Positions 32,774 through 42,098 of a DNA stretch of 64,000 bases are shown piece after piece. The stretch is taken from contig NZ_BNAL01000005.1 of the NCBI RefSeq assembly GCF_014653275.1, forward strand, positions 40,135 to 104,134, read 5' to 3'. The notes below the pieces were generated by a model. That model made no database searches, had not been told where the DNA came from, and saw only the letters and a list, made by a program, of their open reading frames with translations. The first letter of the stretch is position 1, and each line of letters starts with the position of its first letter. The DNA comes from Deinococcus piscis. Its GTDB lineage: Bacteria > Deinococcota > Deinococci > Deinococcales > Deinococcaceae. A program made the position numbers and the translations under genes.

Positions 32774-34024
32774 TCACCGCGTTGGGTCCTGTGTCAGAGG
32801 TCTGACTCTGCTCAGCCTCTGCCGCAATCCCGCCGCTGTCAGCATCACGCCCAGCAGACCCAGGGCCAGCGTGACGGCAGCCATCACACCGCCCCCGTAA
32901 GCAGCTCCCAGCGGGAGGCCCAGTGCGGCCACCCACTTGGCGAGGGTAAACAGCTGACCGTTGACCGCCAGATAAGCCCCGCGGCCCTCGGCGGGCATCA
33001 AGTCGGCCAGTTGGCTTTGGCGGGTGGGGACATACATCAGTTCGCCCAGGGTCAGCACTACGGTGGCGGCCAGCAGCGCCTTGAGCGACACCGAGTAGGC
33101 CAGCACTGCAAAGCCTGCTGCGAACAGCACGAACCCCAGGTACATGGTGCGGAGCTGGGGTTGCTTCGTGACCCAGGCGGTCACAGGTGCGGTGAGCAGC
33201 ACCACCAGCGCCGTATTGAGCGCGGTGAGCAGGCTGAGGGCGCGGACTCCATCTACTGGTTGGCCCAGCAGGGTGAGCGGCACGAACGACTGCGCCAGGT
33301 GCACGGCGGCCCAGTTGCTGCGCGAAAATTCGATGCTCAGAATGGCGATGCCACCTGCCGTAAAGAGCAGAAATGCCGGGTCACGCGCCACTGCCGCATA
33401 CGAGCGCAGCAGCGGCCTTAGCCCAAGCTGCGAGCGGACCGCCTGCCCACTTTGGCCCGCCCGCGTTTCGGTCAGAAACCGCCACGACACGAACAAAATC
33501 ACCAGGGACATCCCCAGCAGCAGCGCAAGCAGCAGCGCGAAGTGGTCGCGGTACAGCCAGCCGCCCAGCAGTGTGCCCACCAACAAACTAGCGTTGATGG
33601 CCCAGTAGTTCACGGCGTACATAAAAGCGCGGCTTTCTTCAGTAGAGACGTCGACCAGCATGGCCTCGGAAGCGGGGTTAACCAGCCCACCAGCGATATT
33701 GTTCAGACAGACGGCGGCGAAGGTCAGGTACGGGTAAATGTGGTCCACGTTCGCCAGCAGCAGCACGCCAAATGACACCACCTTGAGCGATTCGCCCAGC
33801 AGCAGCGTGCGGCGGCGGCCCCACAGGTCGGCCAGGTGTCCGCCGTACAGCCCCGCTGCGAATTGCACAGCCACCAGCGCTGCCAGCAAGAGTCCGGCGA
33901 CGCCAGCGCCCAGGTGCTCGGCAAAATAGACCGCCAGCAGTGGGAAAATGGCCCCGCCCACCAGCCGCGCCAAAAAAGACGTGATGATGCGGATTTTGAT
34001 GTTGGGGTGGAGCGTCTGCCACAT
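32774..34024 (-). CDS. MFS transporter, SetA/MdtH-like
   Basis: Twelve-helix major facilitator with the family loop-2 motif GGHLADLWGRRRTLLLGE. The 416-residue protein is typical of single-drug or sugar efflux pumps. ATG 34024 was chosen over an upstream TTG because a CATACT hexamer ends 7 bases before it. It lies divergent from, and 47 bases away from, an SgrR-type regulator. In Escherichia coli SgrR likewise controls the sugar-efflux MFS protein SetA, so a sugar-phosphate stress exporter is a good guess. Confidence 0.88.
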   Translation of the reverse strand: MWQTLHPNIKIRIITSFLARLVGGAIFPLLAVYFAEHLGAGVAGLLLAALVAVQFAAGLYGGHLADLWGRRRTLLLGESLKVVSFGVLLLANVDHIYPYLTFAAVCLNNIAGGLVNPASEAMLVDVSTEESRAFMYAVNYWAINASLLVGTLLGGWLYRDHFALLLALLLGMSLVILFVSWRFLTETRAGQSGQAVRSQLGLRPLLRSYAAVARDPAFLLFTAGGIAILSIEFSRSNWAAVHLAQSFVPLTLLGQPVDGVRALSLLTALNTALVVLLTAPVTAWVTKQPQLRTMYLGFVLFAAGFAVLAYSVSLKALLAATVVLTLGELMYVPTRQSQLADLMPAEGRGAYLAVNGQLFTLAKWVAALGLPLGAAYGGGVMAAVTLALGLLGVMLTAAGLRQRLSRVRPLTQDPTR

Positions 34025-34041
34025 GCCCGGCAGTATGCGCC

Positions 34042-34066
34042 GGGACAAAAGGTGGTAAAAAGTCCC
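34042..34066. promoter_or_regulatory. Inverted repeat between MFS and SgrR-like genes
   Basis: GGGAC (34042-34046) and GTCCC (34062-34066) flank 15 A/G-rich bases in the 47-base divergent gap. This is a possible operator for the adjacent regulator. The arms are short, so it may be chance. Confidence 0.3.
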
Positions 34067-34071
34067 AAGCG

Positions 34072-35844
34072 ATGGCCCATTTGTCCTCTTTTCTGCCTGT
34101 CTGGCTTTGGCCTACGCCTGATTGGCAGTGGCTCTCTCTGCGTGAGGCGTTGGTGCGTGAGCAGAGCGATGAATTGCAGCTGCGCGTGCGAATGGCCGAC
34201 GTCGCTGCGCTTTGGGGATGCAGCCCCAAAACAGCGCGCCGCACCTTGCAGCGGTGGCAGGCGCAGGGCCGCTGCCGGTACGAAGCTGGGCAGGGACGCG
34301 GGCAGTGGTCGCGGCTCACCTTTGCTGAGTTGGCCGAACCGCAGGTGCGTGCTCTGGCGGCAGCGCTGGCGGGCGCAGGGCGGCTGGATGAATGGAGCCG
34401 GCTCAATACGCTGGGGTTTCCCGCTCCCTGGACCCGTCCGCCGGAAGTGCAGCGGCTGTTCGGGCTGCACCACGGTGAAGAGGGTCAGGACCGTCTGCGC
34501 TTGCTGGTCACCCGCCCCCTGACCAGTCTGAACCCGCTGAACAGCTGGGTCACGCTGGAGTCCTGGCTGCTGCATCAGGTGTTTGATGGGCTGACGGCGC
34601 AGTCTCCCGAATCAGGGCCACCGCGTCCGGCCCTGGCCCACCACTGGGCGGCAGACGCGGTGGGCCTGACCTGGCACTTTTATCTGCGGAAAGGTGTGCG
34701 GTTTCATCACGGCGAGCGCCTGACGGCTGAGCATGTGATCAGGACGCTGGAACGCGTCCAGGCGCATGCGGCGTGGAGCCTGCCCAGTCTGCGTGAGGCA
34801 CTGGCGCTGGATGACTACACTGTGCAGCTGCGCTTGGCTGCTCCTGACCCGCTGCTGCCGCGCCGCATGGCCCAAACGCCGCTGCTGATCCAGCCGCATG
34901 AGCCGGTGTCTGCGCCCCCAGCAGGCGGACTGCCAGAGCTGAGCGGCACCGGAGCTTTCCGCTGTCAGGCCTTTACAGGTGGCCTCCGGTTGCAGGCGTT
35001 TGACGACCACTGGGCAGGCCGCCCCCTGCTGGATGAGGCGGAGTTCTACTTTGCGCCGCCGTCAGCGCGGGGTGGCCGCATGGAACTGCGGGGGGCCGAC
35101 CCCGCTGCCGCGCAGCCGCATCTGGCGGTAGAGAAGGGCGTACAGTTTCTGATTTGGAACAGTCGCAGGCCCGCTGCACATGAGCTGGCCCTGCGGCAAG
35201 CCGTCGCCGAATTGCATGACATCCGCGCCTTCTGGTCGGAGATGGGCTGGCCTGCTCAGCCCCTGGCGAGTAGCTTTTATCCAGAGTTTTCCGCCCAGCG
35301 GCCTGCACCTGTGCGCTCCTTACAGCGGGCGCGGGCCTGGCTGGAAAGGGTGCCGCGCCCGCTTCCTCCACTGACGCTCTATGCCCTCCCATTCCCGGAC
35401 GCCTGGGCCGAGGCGCAGTGGCTGGTGGCACGGGCGCAGTCGCTGGGGCTGGAGATTCAGGTCAGGCGCTTGCGGCTGGAAGATGACTGCGAGCTGGAAA
35501 GTCAGGCGGACCTCGTCCTGATGGGAGAGGTTGGCGGGGCAGATACCGGGCTGTCATTCTGGACGGCGCTGCACTCGCCCAAGTTACTCTTTCGCCGTTT
35601 GCTGCCCCCTGGGCTCCTGCGTGAAGTGGAGCACATCCTTGGGGGGGTGGGTCAACCGGAAGCGGACGAACCCGCCCTGATTGCGGCGGCAGAGCGGGCC
35701 CTACAAGTTTCGGGTTGGGTGAATCTGACGCATCACCGGGTCAAGGAAGTGAGCCTCAGCGCGGGCTTGAGCGGCGTGGCCCCCGACCTTTACGGGCGCG
35801 TAGGACTCAGGGGATTATGGGTCAACCGCTGGCCCGTGAAGTAG
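34072..35844 (+). CDS. SgrR-family regulator with solute-binding domain
   Basis: The 590-residue protein combines an N-terminal DNA-binding region (about 20-110, with MADVAALWGCSPKTARRTLQRW as the recognition helix area) with an ABC-type solute-binding domain (SBP_bac_5, about 145 to the end). The join carries LLVTRPLTSLNPLNSW and RKGVRFHHGERLTAEHVIRT. It has no signal peptide, so it works in the cytoplasm as a ligand-sensing regulator, as E. coli SgrR does for sugar-phosphate stress. The neighbouring divergent MFS gene strengthens the comparison. ATG 34072 has no ribosome-binding site, and the -10 is not clear. Confidence 0.88.
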   Translation: MAHLSSFLPVWLWPTPDWQWLSLREALVREQSDELQLRVRMADVAALWGCSPKTARRTLQRWQAQGRCRYEAGQGRGQWSRLTFAELAEPQVRALAAALAGAGRLDEWSRLNTLGFPAPWTRPPEVQRLFGLHHGEEGQDRLRLLVTRPLTSLNPLNSWVTLESWLLHQVFDGLTAQSPESGPPRPALAHHWAADAVGLTWHFYLRKGVRFHHGERLTAEHVIRTLERVQAHAAWSLPSLREALALDDYTVQLRLAAPDPLLPRRMAQTPLLIQPHEPVSAPPAGGLPELSGTGAFRCQAFTGGLRLQAFDDHWAGRPLLDEAEFYFAPPSARGGRMELRGADPAAAQPHLAVEKGVQFLIWNSRRPAAHELALRQAVAELHDIRAFWSEMGWPAQPLASSFYPEFSAQRPAPVRSLQRARAWLERVPRPLPPLTLYALPFPDAWAEAQWLVARAQSLGLEIQVRRLRLEDDCELESQADLVLMGEVGGADTGLSFWTALHSPKLLFRRLLPPGLLREVEHILGGVGQPEADEPALIAAAERALQVSGWVNLTHHRVKEVSLSAGLSGVAPDLYGRVGLRGLWVNRWPVK

Positions 35845-35939
35845 TTCAGGGTCGCCTCTTTCCTTTAGCTCGAAGGTCCAGACTCTACGCGCCTGTGCTT
35901 TGGGGGCTGCGCTGATGCACCGTGAAGGTGGCTGGTATC

Positions 35940-35973
35940 TGGGCAGGTAGGGCCAATGGGCAGGTAGGGCCAA
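35940..35973. repeat. 17-bp perfect tandem repeat
   Basis: TGGGCAGGTAGGGCCAA occurs twice head to tail (35940-35956 and 35957-35973) in the gap between the SgrR-like gene and the convergent Old Yellow Enzyme gene. It may affect transcript ends, or it may be slippage. Confidence 0.6.
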
Positions 35974-35981
35974 AAGACGCC

Positions 35982-37097
35982 CTACCACCCCGCCCGTGCA
36001 TAAGGCTGCGGCAATGCCGGGACCATGCCGAACTCGCGGGCTGCCCGCTGCGGCCAGTGGGGGTCGCGCAGCAGGGCGCGGCCCAGCGCCACCCAGTCGG
36101 CCATGCCTTCTTGCAGCACCTGCTCGGCCTGCATCGGCGTCTCAATCAGGCCCACGGTCATCACCTCCAGCTCGGGCGCGGCCTGCTTGATGGCCTGCGC
36201 AAACGGCACCTGATACAGCGGCTCTACGGCAATGCTCTGCCGGGGGTCCAGGCCGCCGCTGCTCACGTCCAGCACGTCTACGCCCTCAAAGCGCAGGATT
36301 TTGGCCAGCTCGGTAGACTGTGCGAGGTCCCAGCCGCCTTCCACCCAGTCGGTGGCGCTGATCCGGACCAGCAGTGGCAGGTGCTCTGGCCACACTTCAC
36401 GCACCGCCCGGACCACGTTCAGCAGCAAGCGGGTGCGGTTCTCGAAGCTGCCGCCGTACTCGTCGGTGCGGGCGTTGCTGAGCGGCGACAGGAACTGGTG
36501 GAGCAGGTAGCCGTGCGCCGCATGGATTTCCACCGCGTCAAATCCGGCCACCTCGGCGCGGCGGGCCGCAGCCGCGAAGGCGGCGGGCGTAGCGGCAATT
36601 TCTTCAGGGGTCATCTCGCGGGGCTGCGGGTAGTGCTCGCTGTAGGCAGCGGCGCTGGGCGCAATCACCTGCCAGCCTCCCCGCTCCTCCGACACGGCCC
36701 CCTGCCCGTCGCCGGGGCGGTGGGTGGACGCCTTGCGCCCGGCATGGGCCAACTGCACACCGATTTTGGCTCCGTGGCGGTGCGCGAAATCGGTGATGTG
36801 GCCCAGCGGCAAGGTCTGGTCGTCGGACCACAGACCCAGGTCGTAGGCGCTGATGCGGCCTTCTGGGCTGACGGCGGTGGCCTCCAGCAGAATCAGGCCT
36901 GCGCCACCCAGCGCGAACGAGCCGTAGTGAACAAGGTGAAAGTCGTTTGCCAGTCCATTTTGGGCCTGGTACATGCACATGGGCGAGACAGCAATGCGGT
37001 TGGCCAGGTCCAGGCTTTTCATGCGGGCGCTCTGGAGCAGCGTAGGCGTCACCACCGGGTCTTCGGAGCGGTGCTGGGGATGGGTGGGAATCGTCAT
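35982..37097 (-). CDS. namA: NADPH dehydrogenase, Old Yellow Enzyme family
   Basis: FMN-dependent ene-reductase of the YqjM/NamA type (371 residues), reducing alpha,beta-unsaturated carbonyls and nitro compounds. It shows NRIAVSPMCMYQAQNG (FMN-contact Cys in MCMY), HYGSFALGGAGLILLEATAV, GVQLAHAGRKAST, EIHAAHGYLLHQFLSPLSN with active-site His residues, and GGSFENRTRLLLNVV. ATG 37097 is set by a leaderless TAGACT 7 bases upstream. Divergent from a nitroreductase at 37177, so two flavin reductases share a promoter region. Confidence 0.94.
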   Translation of the reverse strand: MTIPTHPQHRSEDPVVTPTLLQSARMKSLDLANRIAVSPMCMYQAQNGLANDFHLVHYGSFALGGAGLILLEATAVSPEGRISAYDLGLWSDDQTLPLGHITDFAHRHGAKIGVQLAHAGRKASTHRPGDGQGAVSEERGGWQVIAPSAAAYSEHYPQPREMTPEEIAATPAAFAAAARRAEVAGFDAVEIHAAHGYLLHQFLSPLSNARTDEYGGSFENRTRLLLNVVRAVREVWPEHLPLLVRISATDWVEGGWDLAQSTELAKILRFEGVDVLDVSSGGLDPRQSIAVEPLYQVPFAQAIKQAAPELEVMTVGLIETPMQAEQVLQEGMADWVALGRALLRDPHWPQRAAREFGMVPALPQPYARAGW

Positions 37098-37176
37098 GGC
37101 GTTCAGTCTAGGGTGGGGGGCAAGCGTGACAAAACTGAGCATTTTAGGAATGCCTTGTGGCTTATGCTGTCGCCCT

Positions 37177-37977
37177 ATGTCAGAGCTTTCCGTGTCAGAC
37201 CCCCAGGCCGCCGCTGGCCGCCAGCAAAGCGCCGAGCAGGTGCGTGAGTTCTTCGCCGGGCACCGCACCGTGCGCCAGTACCGCACCGAGGCGGGCCAGC
37301 CCATTCCTCTGCCCCAGGAGCACTTGGACGCCGTGCTGTACGCGGCGCAGCGTGCCCCCACCCACTCCACTTCGCAGCTGTACTCCATCGTGCAGCTTGT
37401 AGACCCTGGCGTGCGTGCCCGCATGGCGGAGCTGACCGGCAACGCGCACATCGCTGCGGCGGGCGCGGCCTTCGTGCTGTGCGCCGACATCCACCGCACC
37501 GCACAGATTCTGCGGCTGGACGGGGTAGAGCCCGGAGCCTGGCCCGACGTGGCCAATCATTTCGCGGTGGGTGACGCCGTGATGGCCGGCCAGAACCTGC
37601 TGACCGCTGCCGAAATGCTGGGCTACCAGGGCTGCTGGATTGGCGGCGTGCTGAACCACTTGAGCGAAATCGTGGAGCTGCTGGACCTGCCTGCTGGCGT
37701 GCTGCCGTTCTCGGCGCTCACGGTGGGTCTGAGTGCCGAAGACACTCCCTACCGCCCCCGCTTGGAGCGAGACACGGTGGTGCACCAGGACCGCTACCGC
37801 CAGCCGGACGAGGCCGAACTGCGCCGCAACATTGAGCAGATGAATCCCATCGCGGCGCGGGGCGGCCAGCCGGGCGACTGGGCGCGCCTGCTCAAGATGT
37901 ACTGGGGCGCGGGCGGTGCGATGGAGGCGCGCGAAGCTGGCCTGAGCACAGTCAAGGAGCGTCAGGGCCTGAAGTAG
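37177..37977 (+). CDS. Nitroreductase family protein (NfsA-like)
   Basis: FMN-dependent NAD(P)H nitro/quinone reductase, 266 residues. The N-terminal FFAGHRTVRQY with the Arg-x-x-Arg FMN contact and APTHSTSQLY are conserved. GYQGCWIGGVLNH and the C-terminal region match NfsA-type enzymes, which are longer than NfsB. The TATGCT hexamer ends 8 bases before ATG 37177. The last 26 bases overlap the convergent 2H phosphoesterase gene end. Confidence 0.93.
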   Translation: MSELSVSDPQAAAGRQQSAEQVREFFAGHRTVRQYRTEAGQPIPLPQEHLDAVLYAAQRAPTHSTSQLYSIVQLVDPGVRARMAELTGNAHIAAAGAAFVLCADIHRTAQILRLDGVEPGAWPDVANHFAVGDAVMAGQNLLTAAEMLGYQGCWIGGVLNHLSEIVELLDLPAGVLPFSALTVGLSAEDTPYRPRLERDTVVHQDRYRQPDEAELRRNIEQMNPIAARGGQPGDWARLLKMYWGAGGAMEAREAGLSTVKERQGLK

Positions 37978-38548
37978 CTGTGTCTGGGGCTGTGGCAAGA
38001 GAGTGGTCCGGGGCAGCCCCCGCCAGCGGCCAGCACTCCTGCACGGCATAAGCCCCGCCCGGCCCTGGTTTGCGCAGCAGCGCAAGGTGGTCGGCAGTCC
38101 AGCTGAGGCCGGGCAAGTCCGCCAGTTCGGCCTCAGCGGCGGCGCGTAGTCGGGGCAGGTCCACGCCTCGCCGCCCCAACGCCAGCGAGAGGTGCGGCTG
38201 CATGGCGGCCCCCTCATATCCGAAGCGCCCACTGGGCCGGACCGCGTCCAACAGGGCCAGATGCAGCGCTACAGCACCGGGACTCCTCACCGGGAGGTAG
38301 AGGGCCTGCCCGCGTGGAAAAAGCTCCGGACCGCCGAAAGTAAGCATGACCGGCGCACTCTGGGCCGCCACCGCCTGAGCTGCTGGTATCCAGCTCCGCT
38401 CTAGTCCCAGTCCGCTGCGGGCCTTGACGGTGATATGTGGTGTGGCGGCAGCGTCCCGTACGCCGTGCTGCTCTCGCCACACTTGCACCCGCTCGGTCAC
38501 GTCCGGCGGGGGCAGCAGCGCCAGCAGGAAGCTGGGGCCATCGCTCAC
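37952..38548 (-). CDS. 2H phosphoesterase (2'-5' RNA ligase/LigT family)
   Basis: Members carry two His-x-Thr/Ser motifs and act on 2',3'-cyclic or 2'-5' phosphodiester ends of RNA. The 198-residue protein has PHITVKA and PHLSLAL about 80 residues apart, the two expected motifs. The GTG 38548 start lies three bases after the queA TAA stop, so it is coupled to queA. The C-terminal ~30 residues (GPDHSLATAPDTATSGPD region) are low-complexity. It may be a tRNA-end processing or repair enzyme. See findings. Confidence 0.85.
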   Translation of the reverse strand: MSDGPSFLLALLPPPDVTERVQVWREQHGVRDAAATPHITVKARSGLGLERSWIPAAQAVAAQSAPVMLTFGGPELFPRGQALYLPVRSPGAVALHLALLDAVRPSGRFGYEGAAMQPHLSLALGRRGVDLPRLRAAAEAELADLPGLSWTADHLALLRKPGPGGAYAVQECWPLAGAAPDHSLATAPDTATSGPDAP

Positions 38549-38551
38549 CGC

Positions 38552-39654
38552 TTAGTCCTGCGGGCGGCTGGCGTTTTGCAGCAGCATGGCGTCACCCAGC
38601 GAATAGAAGCGGTAGCCCTCATCCAGCGCCGCCGCGTAGGCCGCCTGGATGCGCTCTATCCCTGCGAACGCCGCCACGAGCAGCATCAGGGTGGACCCCG
38701 GCAGGTGCAGGTTGGTGATCAGCAGGTCCGGCACCTGCACCTGCTGGCCCGGCGTGATGAAAATCCGGGTGTCGCCTTCGCCGCTCTGTACCTCGCCGCG
38801 CTCATCCACGCTGCTTTCCAGTGCCCGCACGGTGGTCGTGCCCACCGCCACGACCCGCCGCCCTTCATTCCGGGCCGCATTGATCGCCGCTGCCGTCTCG
38901 GGGGAGATGTGATACCTCTCGGCGTGCATGACGTGTTCGGACACCGCGCCCTGAATCGGCTTGAAGGTGCCGGCCCCGACGTGCAGCGTGATGGCATGTT
39001 GCTCTACACCCATCTGCTGCAAAGTGGCCAGCAGCTCTGGCGTGAAGTGCAGCCCGGCGGTGGGGGCCGCCACCGAGCCGTTCTCGCGGGCGTACACCGT
39101 CTGGTAGCGCTCACGCCAGACCGTATCGTCTTCGCCTGCCTGGATATAAGGCGGCAGCGGCAGCCGCCCGATATCGTCCAGATAGGGTTTGATGTCGTGG
39201 TCAAAGCGCAGCAGCCGCGCCCCATCCTCCTGCACGCCCACCACTTCGGCGCGGTGCTGCACGCCGCCGGGTGCCCCCAGCCACAGCTCGTTCCCGGCGC
39301 GGCGGGCGGGCTTCAGGTAGGCGCTCCACACGTTATTTTCTTCTTCGCGCAGCAGCAGCACTTCTATCTGCCCGCCGCCCAGGCCATTCACCACTGGCTT
39401 GTAGGCCAGCACGCGGGCGGGAATCACCCGGCTCTGATTAAAGACCAGCACGTCTCCTGCCCGCAGCAGCCCCGGCAAGTCGCGGAAAATGTGGTGCTGC
39501 ACGGCTCCGGCAGGCGGCACTCCCATCAGCCGCGCAGCGTCACGCGGCTCGGCCCCGGTCTGGGCGATACGGTCTGGCGGCAGCTCGAAGTGCAGGGCGG
39601 CCAGCGCGTCGTCAGGGTTCTGGCTGCTGGGGCTCCCGCTGCTGGCGTGCTGGC

Positions 39655-39658
<4 letters not shown>
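38552..39658 (-). CDS. queA: S-adenosylmethionine:tRNA ribosyltransferase-isomerase
   Basis: Transfers the ribosyl part of SAM to 7-aminomethyl-7-deazaguanine in tRNA, giving epoxyqueuosine. The 368-residue protein begins FELPPDRIAQTGAEPRDAARLM, then LRAGDVLVFNQSRVIPARV, GSVAAPTAGLHF, LHVGAGTFKPIQ and NLHLPGSTLMLLVAAFAG, all characteristic of the family. ATG 39658 overlaps the stop of the upstream NYN-domain gene as ATGA. No other queuosine genes are visible in the window. Confidence 0.95.
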
Positions 39659-40215
<557 letters not shown>

Positions 40216-40333
40216 TGTCGGTTCTCCTGTTGTGGGGTGACCGGCCTAAAAATGAAAAAATGGGGCCAGCTCAGCGCTCAGCCTAGCGCATCTGCCGCTG
40301 TGGGCGCAGAGCAGAAGCGGAAAACATGCAAAG

Positions 40334-40370
40334 GAAGACACTCCTCGCCGGAGTGGGCGGGGATGTCTTC
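40334..40370 (-). terminator. Hairpin downstream of the PadR-linked hydrolase
   Basis: GAAGACA (40334-40340) pairs with TGTCTTC (40364-40370) with a GC-rich inner stem. On the minus strand it is followed by CTTTG and TTTTCC. The ~190-base gap 40216-40409 otherwise shows no gene. Confidence 0.55.
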
Positions 40371-40409
40371 ATAGCAGTTGGCGTGCTGCTCCTGTGGGCT
40401 GCTCCGGCC

Positions 40410-41441
40410 TTAGCGGGCCTGACGCCACAGGTCCCCGAGCACCTGCTGGACAGCGGCGGTCTGCTCCCACTGCGGCAGGCCATCGGTGCCCGCAATCCGC
40501 ACGGCGGCCACGTTGCGCTTGGCGGCGAACTCCGGCAGACGGTCAAAGGAGACAAAGGCATCTTGGTCGTACAGCACAGCGGTCGGTACGGTCAGGCGGC
40601 TGTAGATCGAGTCATAGGCGTCCGGGGTGAAGAGGGTGCCACTCACGAAGTACAGCGGAGCATGTACCGCGCCGGGCTGACGGCTGGTTTCCCAGGCGTA
40701 CTGCACCACTTCTTCGGGCACGGGGCCACGGAAGCTCTTGCCCAGGAAATACTGAATGCTGGGACGGCTGCGAATCAGGCCATAAAGTGGGCCTTCAAAG
40801 CGGCTGAGACGCTCGTAGGTCTGTTCGGAGCGCCCGTCTTCGCGTGATTCCTGGCTGCCGCCGCGTGACTTGCCCAGGCCGCTGGGGCTGAGCAGGGCCA
40901 GGCTGCGGATGCGCGGTTCTTCCAGCGCGGCGCGGGCGGCGAACTCGCTGCCCAGCGACAAGGCCACCACGTCCACGTCGCTGTCAAGTTGGTCCACCAG
41001 GGCCAGCAGCGCCTGGGTCATCAGCTCGGCGCTGTAGCGGGTGTCGGGGCGGTCACTCTGGCCGAAGCCGGGCCATTCCAGCGAGTACACCGGGCGCTTG
41101 CCAGCGTAGGCGTCCCACAGCGGCTTCATCTCGTAGGAGCTGGCAGCGGCGTTGACCGAGTGCGTAAGTACCAGTGGGCGGCCCTCGCCGCTGTCGCTGG
41201 CGTAATAGCGCACCGTGCCGAAGCCAGGCAGCTCCAGCGAGCGCAGTTCACCGCCTACAGCGGGGCGTAGGCTGGCAGCGGCCTGCAGTGCTTGGGCTTG
41301 GGCAGTCTGAGCCTGGCTGGCTGTGGGCGCACGGGTCACCTGCACCGACTGGGCGGCAGCACTGCCGAGCAGCGCCAGGGCCAGCACGGCGGGAACAATA
41401 TTCAGCAGCTTTTCATTGGCTTTCTTTTCTCTACGGTTCAT
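40410..41441 (-). CDS. Secreted alpha/beta-hydrolase fold protein
   Basis: The 343-residue protein has a basic N-terminus and a signal peptide ([20 protein letters not shown]), then [22 protein letters not shown] and [15 protein letters not shown], a normal hydrolase lid and strand, and the elbow [15 protein letters not shown] with Ser. The C-terminal position where the catalytic His is usually found reads [10 protein letters not shown], where related proteins have GxGHxPQWE. The His therefore seems to be replaced and activity is uncertain. ATG 41441 follows AGGAGGT. It is divergent from a PadR regulator and probably repressed by it. Confidence 0.82.
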   Translation of the reverse strand: MNRREKKANEKLLNIVPAVLALALLGSAAAQSVQVTRAPTASQAQTAQAQALQAAASLRPAVGGELRSLELPGFGTVRYYASDSGEGRPLVLTHSVNAAASSYEMKPLWDAYAGKRPVYSLEWPGFGQSDRPDTRYSAELMTQALLALVDQLDSDVDVVALSLGSEFAARAALEEPRIRSLALLSPSGLGKSRGGSQESREDGRSEQTYERLSRFEGPLYGLIRSRPSIQYFLGKSFRGPVPEEVVQYAWETSRQPGAVHAPLYFVSGTLFTPDAYDSIYSRLTVPTAVLYDQDAFVSFDRLPEFAAKRNVAAVRIAGTDGLPQWEQTAAVQQVLGDLWRQAR

Positions 41442-41469
41442 TACAGACCTCCTGTAGTCAAAACCATAT

Positions 41470-41485
41470 TAGTCAGTTCTGACTA
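41470..41485. promoter_or_regulatory. PadR-type operator palindrome
   Basis: TAGTCAG-TT-CTGACTA is a perfect 7-2-7 inverted repeat in the 59-base divergent region. It lies directly upstream of a TAATAT -10 for the hydrolase gene and just before the PadR gene's TAGAAT. It fits a PadR repressor site controlling both genes. Confidence 0.7.
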
Positions 41486-41500
41486 TTCTAGAATGAGTGG

Positions 41501-42070
41501 GTGACCAAGCTTTCTTCAGACCGGCTGCCGGATGACGAGCGGACCCTGCTGCTGCTGGGGCTGCTGACCGAACAGGACCGGCACGGCTACGAGATTAATG
41601 ACTTTATTGAGCGCAATCTGGAAGCGGTGATTCGGCTCAAAAAGGCCACGGCCTATCAGTTGCTGGCCCGGCTGGAGGAGCATGGCCTGATTGAGAGCCG
41701 CGCTGAGGCTCAGGGCCAGCGCCCCACGCGGCGGGTCTTCCGGCTGACCGAAGCGGGCCGGGCACACTTCCAGCACCTGCTGTTGGGGCACCTCCCCCGC
41801 ACCGAAGCGCTGATCCCCGAAGGCAACGTGCCGGTAATGTTCTCTGAGCATCTGCCCCCGGCAGTGGTGCTGGCGGCGCTGCGTGAGCGGCTGGCGGGGG
41901 CAGAAGAGCAGCTGGCAGCGGCGCAGGCGGCGTCGGAACGTTCGCCCTGTACGTCCAGCGTTGGGCTGGCACTGGAGCGCATCCTGTGGCTGTCCCGCGC
42001 AGACCGCGACTGGCTGCGGGCGGCGGTGGCGCGGCTAGAACGAGAGCTGGACACAGCGGCGGTGCGCTGA
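41501..42070 (+). CDS. PadR family transcriptional regulator
   Basis: The 189-residue protein has the PadR winged helix ([20 protein letters not shown], then [20 protein letters not shown] and [18 protein letters not shown] wing) followed by a C-terminal helical dimerisation region. Start is GTG 41501, 6 bases after TAGAAT, a leaderless arrangement. The operator at 41470-41485 lies in its own promoter, so autoregulation and repression of the divergent secreted hydrolase are likely. Inducer unknown. Confidence 0.92.
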   Translation: MTKLSSDRLPDDERTLLLLGLLTEQDRHGYEINDFIERNLEAVIRLKKATAYQLLARLEEHGLIESRAEAQGQRPTRRVFRLTEAGRAHFQHLLLGHLPRTEALIPEGNVPVMFSEHLPPAVVLAALRERLAGAEEQLAAAQAASERSPCTSSVGLALERILWLSRADRDWLRAAVARLERELDTAAVR

Positions 42071-42098
42071 GCCGGATGAGGCCGTTATGATGGCCCTC

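Noticed and set aside
34042..34066. GGGAC...GTCCC as a firm operator
   Set aside because: Arms of five bases occur often by chance. Kept only as a low-confidence feature.
40326..40847. Plus-strand frame beginning with a signal-peptide-like sequence
   Set aside because: It runs entirely antisense to the hydrolase gene and the hairpin, and the rest of the frame has no protein-like pattern.
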